Below, piece by piece: positions 9,332 to 18,479 of a stretch of 64,000 nucleotides of DNA. Every line of letters starts with the position of its first letter. The stretch's first letter is position 1. Made by a program: the position numbers and the translations under genes. The DNA comes from Clostridiales bacterium (GTDB lineage: Bacteria; Bacillota; Clostridia; Lachnospirales; Lachnospiraceae): the NCBI GenBank assembly GCA_018372435.1, contig JAHAJA010000015.1, positions 29,515 through 93,514 on the forward strand, read 5' to 3'. The notes under the pieces are model-generated. The model worked only from the letters and a program-made list of their open reading frames with translations. It was not told the origin of the DNA and did no database searches.

Positions 9332-9781
9332 CTATTGTAAGTTGTATTCATCTATCATAGTATTCACAGCAGTATAGATTGCATCTACTAAATCTTTTTT
9401 AGTGTAAGTCTTTTCTGCATTCTTAGACACCCAGCCATTAACTTCTTCTGTGAAATACACAATTGCATCATATTCCTTGTTTGTAACTACAGCATTTTCT
9501 TTCTTCGTACTAACGTTTGCAAAGAATACGATTTCGCCATTTAATGCATAAGCACCTGCACTTAGTAACTCAGAACCTGAAGGGACAACTTCCTCCTTCG
9601 TAGTAATGAAATCACCAACTAGTTTTTTCGTGATGCTTTTAATTGCACCTTTTTCTTTCTTTGTTACTTTAGTTTCTGGTTTAACCGCTGTTTTTGCTAC
9701 ACATTTCTTGTCTGTACCTGCTAAAGCAACATTCACCATTTTCCTCTTGTTGAGAGATTTTTTTAACTGTCTTTTGTTCAT
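9332..9781 (-). CDS. Hypothetical basic N-terminus protein
   Basis: A 149-residue protein of no recognised family. Residues 1-55 are very basic and lysine-rich (KRQLKKSLNKRK, KPETKVTKKEKGAIK). The rest looks like a small alpha/beta domain (ELLSAGAYALNGEIVFFANV, EYDAIVYFTEEVNGWVSK). No signal peptide or membrane segment is visible. The ATG follows GAAAGGAAAG. It stands alone, with about 200 bp of non-coding DNA on each side. It could be a nucleic-acid-binding protein, but nothing proves it. Confidence 0.6.
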   Translation of the reverse strand: MNKRQLKKSLNKRKMVNVALAGTDKKCVAKTAVKPETKVTKKEKGAIKSITKKLVGDFITTKEEVVPSGSELLSAGAYALNGEIVFFANVSTKKENAVVTNKEYDAIVYFTEEVNGWVSKNAEKTYTKKDLVDAIYTAVNTMIDEYNLQ

Positions 9782-9990
9782 ACTTTCCTTTCCTTCCAGT
9801 AACTATTCAGTCAACATTCGCCTTAAGTTGACGACTTCGTCAACCTTACGATGATTATTATGTGATGTGCATTTACACAACAATGTATAATGATAGCATA
9901 ACCTGTTAATATTTGTCCATACAAATTTTTTCCACAAGTACATGGTTATTACCTAATCAGAATAAATGTCAGTTCGTTGTAACCTGTGCC

Positions 9991-10947
9991 TTAGAAACGC
10001 ATCTCTGGATAATAACAGGAAAGACCTAGTTTACACATAAGACGGCTATCTTCTGGTAATTGCATACGTTCAAGATATTCTTCTTGTGACTTACAACTCT
10101 CAGCAATTTCAAGATTCTGTTTTACATAACGGATATCGTTACATATATTCTTCCATTCATCCGTACGCCCTACAATCTTACATGCTGTAATATTCATCTT
10201 AACAAAACGATAGATAGAGCATAAGCCACATGCATATTCATGGAATGATTTAGTATAGATTAAATCATTCAACTCTGTATTATGTCGCTTTTTAAAATTA
10301 TTATCTTTAATATGAATTTGACTATCTGCACTGATTAGACTTCCGCAGATGGAGCACGATTCATTCCTATGCATTCCAAGGCAGTTAGCATCTGAGAACA
10401 TGCAACCATTACGCATCATGAAAACTTCGTATTCGACATCTGGTACTTCTTTAGTTATTGTCTCGATCTCATCAACCGATAGATCTCTAGGAATTATAAT
10501 TCTTTTCGTACCTTTGTCTCTATAAAATTTGGCTATTTGTGTATTGTATACCCCGCTAATTGTACTTACAACAACAGGTAATTCTAGTTTATCTGCAATT
10601 TCTACTAGTTCAATACAGGATACAATAACGCCATCCACACCAGCTTCTTTCAAGGCAATAAAGTATTTCTTAATCTCGCATAACTGTTCTTCTGAATAGA
10701 TACTAGAGTTAAACGTTACATATATTAACATTCCTTTGTTCTTGACAGTATTAATGATTTCTATAACCTCTTCTAAGGAAAATGGATTCGCATTCTCTTT
10801 AAATCCTGACATACGATTGATATCTGCAAAATCACCAAATTTACTTGTCCATTCCTTATCATAGAATCCTATATAGAACTCTCCTGCACCAGCAGCAATA
10901 TAATCATCAATATGCTCCATATTATTAAGTGGAACTAATATCTTCAT
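9991..10947 (-). CDS. Peptidase U32-family (UbiU/YhbU-like) protein
   Basis: A 318-residue TIM-barrel-like protein of the U32 family: MKILVPLNNMEHIDDYIAAG and EFYIGFYDKEW at the start, and IYVTFNSSIYSEEQL and GVDGVIVSCIELVEIADK in the barrel. Cysteines near 182, 189, 198 and 201, plus CGLC in the 240s, look able to hold an Fe-S cluster, as known for UbiU and other family members. I start at ATG 10947 because GGGAGG lies just upstream. It overlaps the preceding gene by 23 bp, so the two form an operon and probably a heterodimer. Reaction unknown; oxygen-independent hydroxylation or peptide/RNA modification are known roles in the family. Confidence 0.8.
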   Translation of the reverse strand: MKILVPLNNMEHIDDYIAAGAGEFYIGFYDKEWTSKFGDFADINRMSGFKENANPFSLEEVIEIINTVKNKGMLIYVTFNSSIYSEEQLCEIKKYFIALKEAGVDGVIVSCIELVEIADKLELPVVVSTISGVYNTQIAKFYRDKGTKRIIIPRDLSVDEIETITKEVPDVEYEVFMMRNGCMFSDANCLGMHRNESCSICGSLISADSQIHIKDNNFKKRHNTELNDLIYTKSFHEYACGLCSIYRFVKMNITACKIVGRTDEWKNICNDIRYVKQNLEIAESCKSQEEYLERMQLPEDSRLMCKLGLSCYYPEMRF

Positions 10948-11785
10948 TGATAAATCCCTCCCATTCCACTGGAAAATATATTGCACGGTATCTACTTATT
11001 TCTTCAATCTCACACTCTTTATTATCAAAATAGATTGCTCTCCCAACTCGAATCCATTCTCTACCATCTTGCATATCATATCGAATAATTGTCTCTTGGC
11101 ATTCTTTTGCACAAGGCTGATTCGGTCTGAACTTCTTCTCAATTTGCTTATTAATAGAAGCATATTCACAAATCTGACCTACTGTCATATAGCAAAATGG
11201 TGTATGCACTCCTATCAGAATTCCCTTTGGTTTATTCTCAAAATTAATAGACACATGGGTTAAATCAAATTCCATTCCGTCAATTTGATATTGTTCAATT
11301 AGACGAAATAGATACTTTGTGAATATCTTAGGTTTTAGTACAGTTTTGAAATAGGCAGGATATCTAGGATCACGATAGTCTTTCATAAATAATCTTCCCA
11401 TATTCAATCGTACATCATAATTTTCGTGAATGTATGCAAGCATTCCATAATCATTTACTGTAATTTCATCCAAACAATCTTCAAAATACTCACTATAACC
11501 TTGTATCTTCTGAAGTACCATATTAAGATCCTTCTGAGGTATAACAGGTATTACCAATGTTACTTGTATCTTCATATTCTTAGCTTGTGTAACTATGTCA
11601 TCAAACAATATGTTATCCATATGCAAAAAGTATTGCGCACAAAAATAAGAGCCGATATAGATTCGCTCAACATGTTCAAATCCTGCTTTTTTTGCTGTCT
11701 TCTTAATGATGGCTTCGATCGTCTCTTCCTCTTGGTTCAGATAATTCATGATATCACAAAAATTCAGACAAGATATCTGTTCCAT
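10925..11785 (-). CDS. U32-like partner protein (UbiV/YhbV-like)
   Basis: A 286-residue protein related in pattern to the second U32 partner: VERIYIGSYFCAQYF, VTLVIPVIPQKDLNMVL, DEITVNDYGMLAYI, VRLNMGRLF and a cysteine cluster HTPFCYMTVGQIC and NQPCAKEC at about 200-230 that could coordinate an Fe-S cluster. ATG 11785 follows GGAAGGAG. It is the first gene of a two-gene operon with the U32 protein. Family placement is weaker than for its neighbour. Confidence 0.65.
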   Translation of the reverse strand: MEQISCLNFCDIMNYLNQEEETIEAIIKKTAKKAGFEHVERIYIGSYFCAQYFLHMDNILFDDIVTQAKNMKIQVTLVIPVIPQKDLNMVLQKIQGYSEYFEDCLDEITVNDYGMLAYIHENYDVRLNMGRLFMKDYRDPRYPAYFKTVLKPKIFTKYLFRLIEQYQIDGMEFDLTHVSINFENKPKGILIGVHTPFCYMTVGQICEYASINKQIEKKFRPNQPCAKECQETIIRYDMQDGREWIRVGRAIYFDNKECEIEEISRYRAIYFPVEWEGFINEDISST

Positions 11786-12044
11786 ACATGTCTCCTTCCT
11801 TCATAACTAAAGACTTTAGTTCAATTCTCTCAATAAGACATATATTTACCAGTTACTATGAATACTATTCATTAATTCTGTGTGAATCTGTCTTCATTCT
11901 TATCTTATAGAGAGAATGACTTCTAAGTTAAATTATGATAGAATCTAAGATAGATATAATTCAAACTATTAGATATGTAGGTTGTAATAATTAGAAGCTA
12001 TATACCTTGTGCGAAATATTGTATAAGATATAGGAGGTAGTAAA

Positions 12045-12605
12045 TTGACTAAAATAAACCGCGAATGGGAAAAAGATGGTTTTGTATTAAGGCTTGCTAA
12101 AATCGAAGATGCTGAGCAATATTATGAGGATAATTTTAATCCGTTAGATGCTCAAATAGCAAGATTGACGGGATGTAAAAGTGAGTTCTCTCATGATGAA
12201 GTGGTAGGATTTTTTAAAAAATGTGTAAAATCAGAAGAACGATATGATTTTTTAATTATATCTCCAGAGGGTAAAATTATCGGAGAAAGTGTAATCAATG
12301 AAATTGATTATGAAGTAAGGAGTGCCAATTTTAGAATTGGGTTATTCCACTCAACCGATAGTGGCAAAGGGATTGGTTCATGGGCAATCTGTAAGACAAG
12401 AGATTTTGCATTTGAAGAATTGCATCTACACAGACTGGAACTAGATGTTTTCTCTTTTAATACAAGAGCTGAAAAAGCCTATATTAAGGCTGGATTCAAA
12501 CGTGAAGGCGTTCTTAGAGATGCTATCAAAGATGGAGATACATATGCCGATGATATTTTAATGTCTATTCTTGAAGATGAATGGAAAGAATTAAAGAGTA
12601 AGTAA
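12045..12605 (+). CDS. GNAT-family N-acetyltransferase (RimJ/RimL-like)
   Basis: A 186-residue acetyltransferase of the RimJ/RimL branch of the GNAT fold, which moves acetyl from acetyl-CoA to an amino group. FVLRLAKIEDAEQYYE is the opening strand-helix. SGKGIGSWAICKTRDFAFEE is the acetyl-CoA pyrophosphate loop, and ELDVFSFNTRAEKAYIKAGF is the conserved motif B. The start is a TTG at 12045 placed behind a perfect AGGAGG. Target protein, tRNA or antibiotic unknown. A terminator follows. Confidence 0.85.
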   Translation: MTKINREWEKDGFVLRLAKIEDAEQYYEDNFNPLDAQIARLTGCKSEFSHDEVVGFFKKCVKSEERYDFLIISPEGKIIGESVINEIDYEVRSANFRIGLFHSTDSGKGIGSWAICKTRDFAFEELHLHRLELDVFSFNTRAEKAYIKAGFKREGVLRDAIKDGDTYADDILMSILEDEWKELKSK

Positions 12606-12625
12606 TAATTGTATCTTATAGTTGC

Positions 12626-12670
12626 AAAAAACTTCGCTAGATTATTATTTAATAAACTAGCGAAGTTTTT
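12626..12670 (+). terminator. Rho-independent terminator
   Basis: ACTTCGCTAG (12631-12640) pairs with CTAGCGAAGT (12657-12666), flanked by A and T runs, just after the acetyltransferase gene. The A/T flanks make it able to work in both directions, including behind the minus-strand tRNA. Confidence 0.8.
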
Positions 12671-12687
12671 CTTTTATTGCGATATAT

Positions 12688-12772
12688 TGCAGTTAATGGG
12701 ACTTGAACCCACACTCAGTAAACCTGAACTAGAATCTGAATCTAGCGCGTATGCCAATTCCGCCACAACTGC
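12688..12772 (-). tRNA. tRNA-Leu(CAG)
   Basis: Read on the minus strand, GCAGTTG at the 5' end pairs with TAACTGC before the discriminator A (12688). The anticodon arm CTAGA/TCTAG encloses loop TTCAGAT, giving anticodon CAG, leucine. The long variable arm and the GGTTCAAGTCC T-arm fit a class II tRNA. CCA is not encoded. Confidence 0.93.
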
Positions 12773-12917
12773 ACAATAAGTACTTGTTACTATTACCATA
12801 TATAACTATTTTATTATATCATATGATATCTAAAAATCAATGCTTTCTTATTTCTTTTTCTCAGAATTATTGTTATTTTTTAAATAATTGCAAATACTTA
12901 TTTTATGGAATTTTTAA

Positions 12918-12946
12918 TTGACATTTGGATATATATGATTCATACT
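12918..12946 (+). promoter_or_regulatory. Promoter of psuK-psuG
   Basis: TTGACA (12918-12923), a 17-bp spacer and CATACT (12941-12946) lie about 50 bp before the psuK start, in a typical sigma-A arrangement. Confidence 0.55.
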
Positions 12947-12997
12947 ATAAACATAAGATTGCTTCAATAAGCAAATATTTAGGAGGTGCCATTTTAC

Positions 12998-14089
12998 ATG
13001 ACTCGTAGAGAGAAACAATTGTTAGAGTGGATTGAAGATAACCCCTTAATATCACAACAAGAATTAGCTGACCTTGCAGGAATCACTCGTTCCTCGGTTG
13101 CAGTTCACATATCTAATTTAATGAAAAAGGGTATGATTCTTGGTAAGGGATATATTGTTCAAAAAAACAATTATGCAGTTGTTCTTGGTGGGGTGAACAT
13201 GGATATATTCGGAAGACCTTATAACCCACTAATATACAAAGATTCAAATCCTGGACAAGTAAGAATGACATTCGGCGGAGTTGGAAGAAACATTGCACAT
13301 AACTTACGTCTTCTTGGAACTAATGTCAAACTAATCACTGCATTTGGTGAAGATATGAATGCACAAAAGATAACGAAGAATTGTATGGATCTTGGTATTG
13401 ATACTACTAATTCCTTGACGGTTCCTAATGGCATTACTTCTAGTTATTTATTCATCACTAGCGATGATGGTGATATGGAATTGGCAGTATCTGACATGGA
13501 GATATATCGTTACTTAACACCTGATTATATCTCCAGTAAAATGGACATTATTAATAATGCTTCCATCTGTATCATCGATACAAACCTATCAGAAGGAGCG
13601 ATAAACTATTTAGCACAATATTGTACTGTTCCTATTTTTGTAGACCCTGTTTCGTCAACAAAGGCTAGAAAGTTAAGTACCTCTTTAGGTCATTTTCATT
13701 CGATTAAACCCAATCGTATTGAAGCTGAGTTACTAACAGGAATTAAAATCACAGATGAAAAAAGTATGAAAAAAGCTACTAAGCACCTATTAGATTTGGG
13801 TATCAGTCAAGTGTTCCTTTCACTTGGAAAAGATGGTGTATTCTGCGCCAATAAGTATGAATCCGCACTTTTACCTTGTTTGAAGACAACTCTTGTGAAT
13901 ACTACAGGTGCTGGTGATAGCTTCATGGCTGCTATAGCATGGGGCTACTTAAACGGTCTTAGTTTGATCGAAAGTACTAAATTAGGTCTTGCAACATCAA
14001 GTATCTGTTGTGAAGGCAAAAACACTATTAATGAATCTCTTACCATTCAGGCTGCACTAACAAGAGCCCGAATTGATTTGAAGATATAA
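12998..14089 (+). CDS. psuK: Pseudouridine kinase with N-terminal HTH
   Basis: A PfkB-family kinase of 363 residues that phosphorylates pseudouridine to pseudouridine 5'-phosphate. Residues 1-55 form a winged helix (EKQLLEWIEDNPLISQQELA, GITRSSVAVHISNLMKKG), common in this subgroup and likely autoregulatory. The kinase domain opens with VVLGGVNMDIFGRP and holds the catalytic TTGAGDSFMAA near residue 305. The GTG at 12986 lies within the AGGAGG ribosome site, so ATG 12998 is chosen. The next gene, psuG, performs the following step, which supports this name over ribokinase. Confidence 0.9.
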   Translation: MTRREKQLLEWIEDNPLISQQELADLAGITRSSVAVHISNLMKKGMILGKGYIVQKNNYAVVLGGVNMDIFGRPYNPLIYKDSNPGQVRMTFGGVGRNIAHNLRLLGTNVKLITAFGEDMNAQKITKNCMDLGIDTTNSLTVPNGITSSYLFITSDDGDMELAVSDMEIYRYLTPDYISSKMDIINNASICIIDTNLSEGAINYLAQYCTVPIFVDPVSSTKARKLSTSLGHFHSIKPNRIEAELLTGIKITDEKSMKKATKHLLDLGISQVFLSLGKDGVFCANKYESALLPCLKTTLVNTTGAGDSFMAAIAWGYLNGLSLIESTKLGLATSSICCEGKNTINESLTIQAALTRARIDLKI

Positions 14090-14126
14090 ACACATAATGA
14101 TAAGATAAAAACTAGGAGGTTATCAC

Positions 14127-15047
14127 ATGAATCAATTAAATAAACATCTTGACGTTGCACCAGAAGTGCAACAAGCTATTGCTGAAGGAAAACCAGTTGT
14201 TGCCCTTGAGTCTACAATCATCTCTCACGGAATGCCATATCCACAAAACGTAGAAACTGCTCTAGCAGTAGAAAAAATCATTCGTGATAATGGTGCAATC
14301 CCAGCTACAACAGCAATTATCAAGGGAAGACTAAAAGTTGGTATTTCCAAAGAAGAAATCGATTATTTAGGAAAGAAAGGCTTAGACGTAACAAAAACTA
14401 GCCGTCGTGATATCCCTATTCTTGTAGCAAAAGGTGAAGATGGTGCTTCAACAGTAGCTACAACAATGATTCTTGCTTCTTTAGCTGGTGTTAAAATCTT
14501 CGCTACAGGTGGTATTGGCGGTGTTCACCGTGGTGCTGAAACTACTATGGATATCTCTGCTGACCTTGAAGAACTTGGAATGACTGATGTTATGGTTGTT
14601 TGTGCTGGTGCTAAATCAATCTTAGATCTTGGCCTTACATTAGAATACTTAGAAACAAAAGGTGTTCCAGTACTTGGTTACCAAACTGAAGAATTACCTG
14701 CTTTCTATACAAGAAAGAGCGGTTTCAAAGTAGATTATAGAATGGATACTCCAAAAGAATTAGCAGATGCTTTTAGTGCTAAATTAGATCTTGGATTACG
14801 TGGTGGTATGTTAGTTACTAACCCAATTCCAGAAGAATATGCTATGGATTATAATACAATTAACAACGCAATTAATGCCGCAATCGCTAAGATGAATGAA
14901 TTAGGAATCAAAGGTAAAGAAACAACTCCTTTCCTTCTTAATGAAATTCAATTAATTACAGGTGGAAACAGTTTACAATCTAATATCCAACTTGTATACA
15001 ACAACGCCAAACTTGCAGCACAAGTTGCTTGCGAGATGTGTAAATAA
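14127..15047 (+). CDS. psuG: Pseudouridine-5'-phosphate glycosidase
   Basis: A 306-residue enzyme (IndA/PsuG family) that splits pseudouridine 5'-phosphate to uracil and ribose 5-phosphate, ending pseudouridine salvage. Family marks are VALESTIISHGMPYPQN, TSRRDIPILVAKGEDGASTV, FATGGIGGVHRGAETTMDIS and VTNPIPEEYAMD. ATG follows AGGAGG at 7 nt. It is 37 bp behind psuK and a long terminator hairpin ends the unit. Confidence 0.95.
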   Translation: MNQLNKHLDVAPEVQQAIAEGKPVVALESTIISHGMPYPQNVETALAVEKIIRDNGAIPATTAIIKGRLKVGISKEEIDYLGKKGLDVTKTSRRDIPILVAKGEDGASTVATTMILASLAGVKIFATGGIGGVHRGAETTMDISADLEELGMTDVMVVCAGAKSILDLGLTLEYLETKGVPVLGYQTEELPAFYTRKSGFKVDYRMDTPKELADAFSAKLDLGLRGGMLVTNPIPEEYAMDYNTINNAINAAIAKMNELGIKGKETTPFLLNEIQLITGGNSLQSNIQLVYNNAKLAAQVACEMCK

Positions 15048-15107
15048 TCCTCACTAAAGTTCCCCAACTTTAATCATAGAAACTAATCTAAATCTTCAAA
15101 CACCAAT

Positions 15108-15172
15108 AAAAAGACAATTTTCAAAGTTTTATGTGGATATTCCCACACAAAACTTTGAATGATTGTCTTTTT
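15108..15172 (+). terminator. Long-stem terminator after psuG
   Basis: A 65-nt hairpin: AAAAAGACAAT pairs with ATTGTCTTTTT, then TTCAAAGTTTT with AAAACTTTGAA, then a GTGG/CCAC tip. The T-rich exit on either strand suggests bidirectional action between psuG and the convergent DUF523 gene. Confidence 0.8.
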
Positions 15173-15231
15173 ATTATCACGTATCATTCATTTAAATATC
15201 TAATAAAGTAGTCTCAAACCTTTCCTTCAAC

Positions 15232-15663
15232 TTACCTTATAAGCTCTGTGTAATTATCTTCATTGAGGATACGTATCCCCTTATTAGCAAGAAGTTCTGC
15301 TGTAACACCATTTCCCTCTACTTTATTCCCCGAAAAGGTACCATCATAAATTATTCCAAATCCACAGGAAGGGCTATTCTTCTTAAGAATGGCTGTTTGG
15401 CACCTATATAGCTCACTAATATAAAGTGCTTGTTTGGCACCTTTCCTAAAAGCTTCTGTCACATCCGTTCCATCCTTACCAACTATGTATTCACCTTTTC
15501 TTTCTGACGGTACTCTAGGTGTCGGTAATCCACCTAACTGCTCTGGACATACTGGTATTAAATTATGTTCCTTTCTTAACTCTAATATCCCTTCGTTCTT
15601 ACAGCTATCTCCACAGTATCTGCAATCTACACCTAATAAACATGCACTGACTATAATATTCAT
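15232..15663 (-). CDS. DUF523-family protein
   Basis: A 143-residue protein of the DUF523 family. MNIIVSACLLGVDCRYCG, VCPEQLGGLPTPR, DGTDVTEAFRKGA and LKKNSPSCG carry the conserved cysteines. The family is widespread in anaerobes and its role is not settled; some members are fused to DUF1722. ATG 15663 follows GAGGAGA; the longer frame to 15729 lacks a ribosome site. It stands alone, convergent to psuG. Confidence 0.85.
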   Translation of the reverse strand: MNIIVSACLLGVDCRYCGDSCKNEGILELRKEHNLIPVCPEQLGGLPTPRVPSERKGEYIVGKDGTDVTEAFRKGAKQALYISELYRCQTAILKKNSPSCGFGIIYDGTFSGNKVEGNGVTAELLANKGIRILNEDNYTELIR

Positions 15664-15969
15664 TCTTACTATCTCCTCATTATAATTAAAGCATACATAA
15701 AGTATAGTAATCGATTCTCTACATGTCAATCAGTTATCCATAGAGTCATTTTGTTGATTCTTCCATGTATCTTAAGAAAATATTAAGGGTTTCTTTCATA
15801 ATATTTTGTTGACTTTTCTATACATTAGCAATTAAAATCTATATTCATAAAGGTGCTGAAAAAAAGGTTAAATTTACTAAAATTTTATCTGTTTTTAACA
15901 TTGAAAAAGAAATGAAAATGTTATATCATAAAACGGCAAAAGCTTTGATTTCATAATATATCTGGAATG

Positions 15970-15998
15970 TTCACTTTAATTAGTTAAGTATATAGATA
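15970..15998 (+). promoter_or_regulatory. Promoter candidate for the LtaS-like gene
   Basis: TTCACT (15970-15975), a 17-bp spacer and TAGATA (15993-15998) stand 80 bp before the LtaS-like start, inside a 414-bp non-coding gap (15664-16077). A small hairpin ATTAAGA/TCTTAAT lies at about 16023-16046 in the leader. Nothing else was recognised in this gap. Confidence 0.4.
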
Positions 15999-16077
15999 CT
16001 TGGGGAGAGTACGGTATCAAGATTAAGAGTCGACATCGTCTTAATTAAATGATATCACCATGTGGAGGAGGATAATG

Positions 16078-18144
16078 ATGTTACAAAAATTAAAGAATCT
16101 ATTTTCAAAAGAAGAATTGAAGAATCTATGTCAATTCATTTATCTATCATTAGCGATAAACCTTTTTATCGAAATTCTAAACAGATCATCGCTATTAGAA
16201 GCGTTAAAGCATGTTGTAACGAATCCACTTGTATTCCTTTATAATACTTTAATTGTATTACTAACATTCTCTGTTGCTTTTCTAGTAAAACGAAGATTTT
16301 TCGTTTCCACCATTGTATCCATCATTTGGTTAGGTTTTGCAATAACGAATGCCGTATTACTCTCATTTCGTGTAACACCTTTTACAGCGGTTGACTTATC
16401 ATTAATGGATGAAGCTATACCAATGATTCATGTCTACTTAACTAAATGGCAAATCGTACTTATTATTATAGCTGCTATCGTAGTAATTACTCTGATCGTA
16501 TTATTATTTATATTTGCTCCGAAATATAAGCAGCGTGTAGCTCGTATTCGTAATGCAGTGTGTATCGTTTTGTTATTTGGTTCAATCTTATTACTTACTA
16601 GTCTTGGTATTAGCACGAATGCATTAGCAAAAAACTTTGGTAATCTTGCTGATGCGTATAAAGATTATGGATTTGTATACTGTTTTACCAACAGTCTTGT
16701 TAACACCGGTATTGATAAACCGAAATCATACTCTGAAGAAAAGATGGTAGAACTTGCAGAAGATACATTAACTACTCCTCCAGAAATTAAAGAGGACAAA
16801 AAGAAAACACCTAACATCATCATGATTCAACTTGAATCCTTGTACGATGTAACACTTATGAAAGATTACACCTATTCTGAGGACCCACTACCTAATTATC
16901 ATGCATTACAAAAAGAATTTAGTCATGGTTTCCTCAATGTTCCTTCCGTAGGTGCTGGTACAGCGAATACAGAATTTGAAGTATTAACGGGCATGGACTT
17001 AGATTTCTTCGGTCCTGGAGAATATCCATATAAAACAATACTGAAAGAAAAAACTTCCGAAAGTATGGCCTATAACCTTAAAGAGCTTAACTACTCTACT
17101 CATGCAATTCATAATAATGACGGTACATTTTATGGCCGTAATCAAGTATTTAGTAATTTAGGATTTGATACCTTCACATCTCTAGAATATATGCACAATG
17201 TTGAACTAAACCCAATGGGTTGGGCAAAAGATCATGTTCTAATTGAGGAAATACTAAAAGCATTGAAGTCTACAAAAGAACAAGATTTTGTTTATACGAT
17301 TTCTGTTCAAGGCCACGGTAAATACCCTGGTAGTGAAGATGATTTTTCTGTTCCAGATAGTGCAACATTATCAAGTTCAAATCCAAGTGAAGAAGAACAG
17401 CGTCAATATACATTAACGGAAGGCTACACACCTGCCGTAGATGCAATCACAGTTGATGGAATTGCAGAAGAAGATCGTTGTGCTTTCGAATATTATGTGA
17501 ATCAGATTCATGAGATGGATGCTTTCATTGGAGATCTTATTAATGAATTTAAAAAACTAGATGAAGATGTTGTATTAGTATTTTACGGAGATCATCTGCC
17601 TAGCTTAGGTATTGAAGCTAGTGACTTAGAAAACGATAATATCTATCAAACATCTTATGTAATTTGGGATAACATGAATCTTCCTAAGATTGATATGGAT
17701 ATGGAAGCATATCAGATCACTGCTTCTATTCTAAAGCGCCTTAATATCGATAATGGATATCTTACTAAGCTACATCAGAATTCATTAAATACAGCTAATT
17801 ATCTAGAAGAATTAGAATTACTTCAATACGATATGCTATATGGAGATCAAACAATATATGGCGGAACAAGCCCATATATTGCAACCAATCTACAAATGGG
17901 TGTGGACAAAATAAAGGTTAATGGCATTCTCACTTCTGGAGACAATATATATATACAAGGAGAAAATTTCACAGAATACAGTAAAGTTTTCTTGAATGAT
18001 ACAGAAATAGAAACTACGTATGTTGATGAAAAAAACCTATCAATTAGTACTACTACGCTAAACGCTGGTGACGAGATTAAAGTTGGCCAAAAAGGTGATG
18101 ACAAGGTAATCTTAAGTTATTCTGAACCATATGTAATAAAATAG
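16078..18144 (+). CDS. LtaS-like membrane sulfatase/phosphoglycerol transferase with C-terminal TIG-like domain
   Basis: A 688-residue member of the lipoteichoic acid synthase family, which transfers glycerol phosphate from phosphatidylglycerol at the outer membrane face. Five hydrophobic segments fill residues 1-190. The extracellular sulfatase-like domain follows (PNIIMIQLESLYD, the threonine region VPSVGAGTANTEFEVL, SVQGHGKYPG, VLVFYGDHLPSLG). After the catalytic domain comes an added segment of about 85 residues (GVDKIKVNGILTSGDNIYIQ, NFTEYSKVFLNDTEIETTYV) that reads like an IPT/TIG immunoglobulin-like fold. Of two adjacent ATGs, 16078 is best spaced from AGGAGG. It stands alone with its own terminator. 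The exact polymer made is not known. Confidence 0.88.
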   Translation: MLQKLKNLFSKEELKNLCQFIYLSLAINLFIEILNRSSLLEALKHVVTNPLVFLYNTLIVLLTFSVAFLVKRRFFVSTIVSIIWLGFAITNAVLLSFRVTPFTAVDLSLMDEAIPMIHVYLTKWQIVLIIIAAIVVITLIVLLFIFAPKYKQRVARIRNAVCIVLLFGSILLLTSLGISTNALAKNFGNLADAYKDYGFVYCFTNSLVNTGIDKPKSYSEEKMVELAEDTLTTPPEIKEDKKKTPNIIMIQLESLYDVTLMKDYTYSEDPLPNYHALQKEFSHGFLNVPSVGAGTANTEFEVLTGMDLDFFGPGEYPYKTILKEKTSESMAYNLKELNYSTHAIHNNDGTFYGRNQVFSNLGFDTFTSLEYMHNVELNPMGWAKDHVLIEEILKALKSTKEQDFVYTISVQGHGKYPGSEDDFSVPDSATLSSSNPSEEEQRQYTLTEGYTPAVDAITVDGIAEEDRCAFEYYVNQIHEMDAFIGDLINEFKKLDEDVVLVFYGDHLPSLGIEASDLENDNIYQTSYVIWDNMNLPKIDMDMEAYQITASILKRLNIDNGYLTKLHQNSLNTANYLEELELLQYDMLYGDQTIYGGTSPYIATNLQMGVDKIKVNGILTSGDNIYIQGENFTEYSKVFLNDTEIETTYVDEKNLSISTTTLNAGDEIKVGQKGDDKVILSYSEPYVIK

Positions 18145-18164
18145 AATAGTTTTTAACAAGAGGA

Positions 18165-18197
18165 AAGCCTAGTAGCAGTTCGTTACTAGGCTTTTTT
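18165..18197 (+). terminator. Rho-independent terminator
   Basis: AAGCCTAGTA (18165-18174) pairs with TACTAGGCTT and runs into a T6 tract, 20 bp behind the LtaS-like gene. Confidence 0.85.
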
Positions 18198-18288
18198 GGG
18201 ATACAATTACTCCAGTATGAAGATATCCTTATGCAAATGTCAGGGATACACTTGCATTTTTTAATGATACCTTTATAATAAATATAGA

Positions 18289-18345
18289 TGGTATTCCGCT
18301 AAGATTACAAGAACTTTTAGGGGAAGTTTTTCTAACGGAATACCA
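18289..18345. repeat. 57-nt nested hairpin upstream of the AraC gene
   Basis: TGGTATTCCG...TA and its complement ...CGGAATACCA form 15-nt arms with three differences, around an inner AGAACTT/AAGTTTT stem. There is no T-tract. It lies in the 335-bp gap 18145-18479, which otherwise holds only the LtaS terminator and the AraC upstream region. Role unknown: a small palindromic repeat or a structured leader. Confidence 0.45.
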
Positions 18346-18479
18346 ATATTATAGCCTGAAAAGAGAGCATTTTCTTCATTCATAGCAACCTAAACTAATA
18401 CAAAACTGCTCAACCAAACGAAAAACACAATTTTCATAAGAAAGGAACCAATTATATATATCTCAAGTTTACTTGTGAT

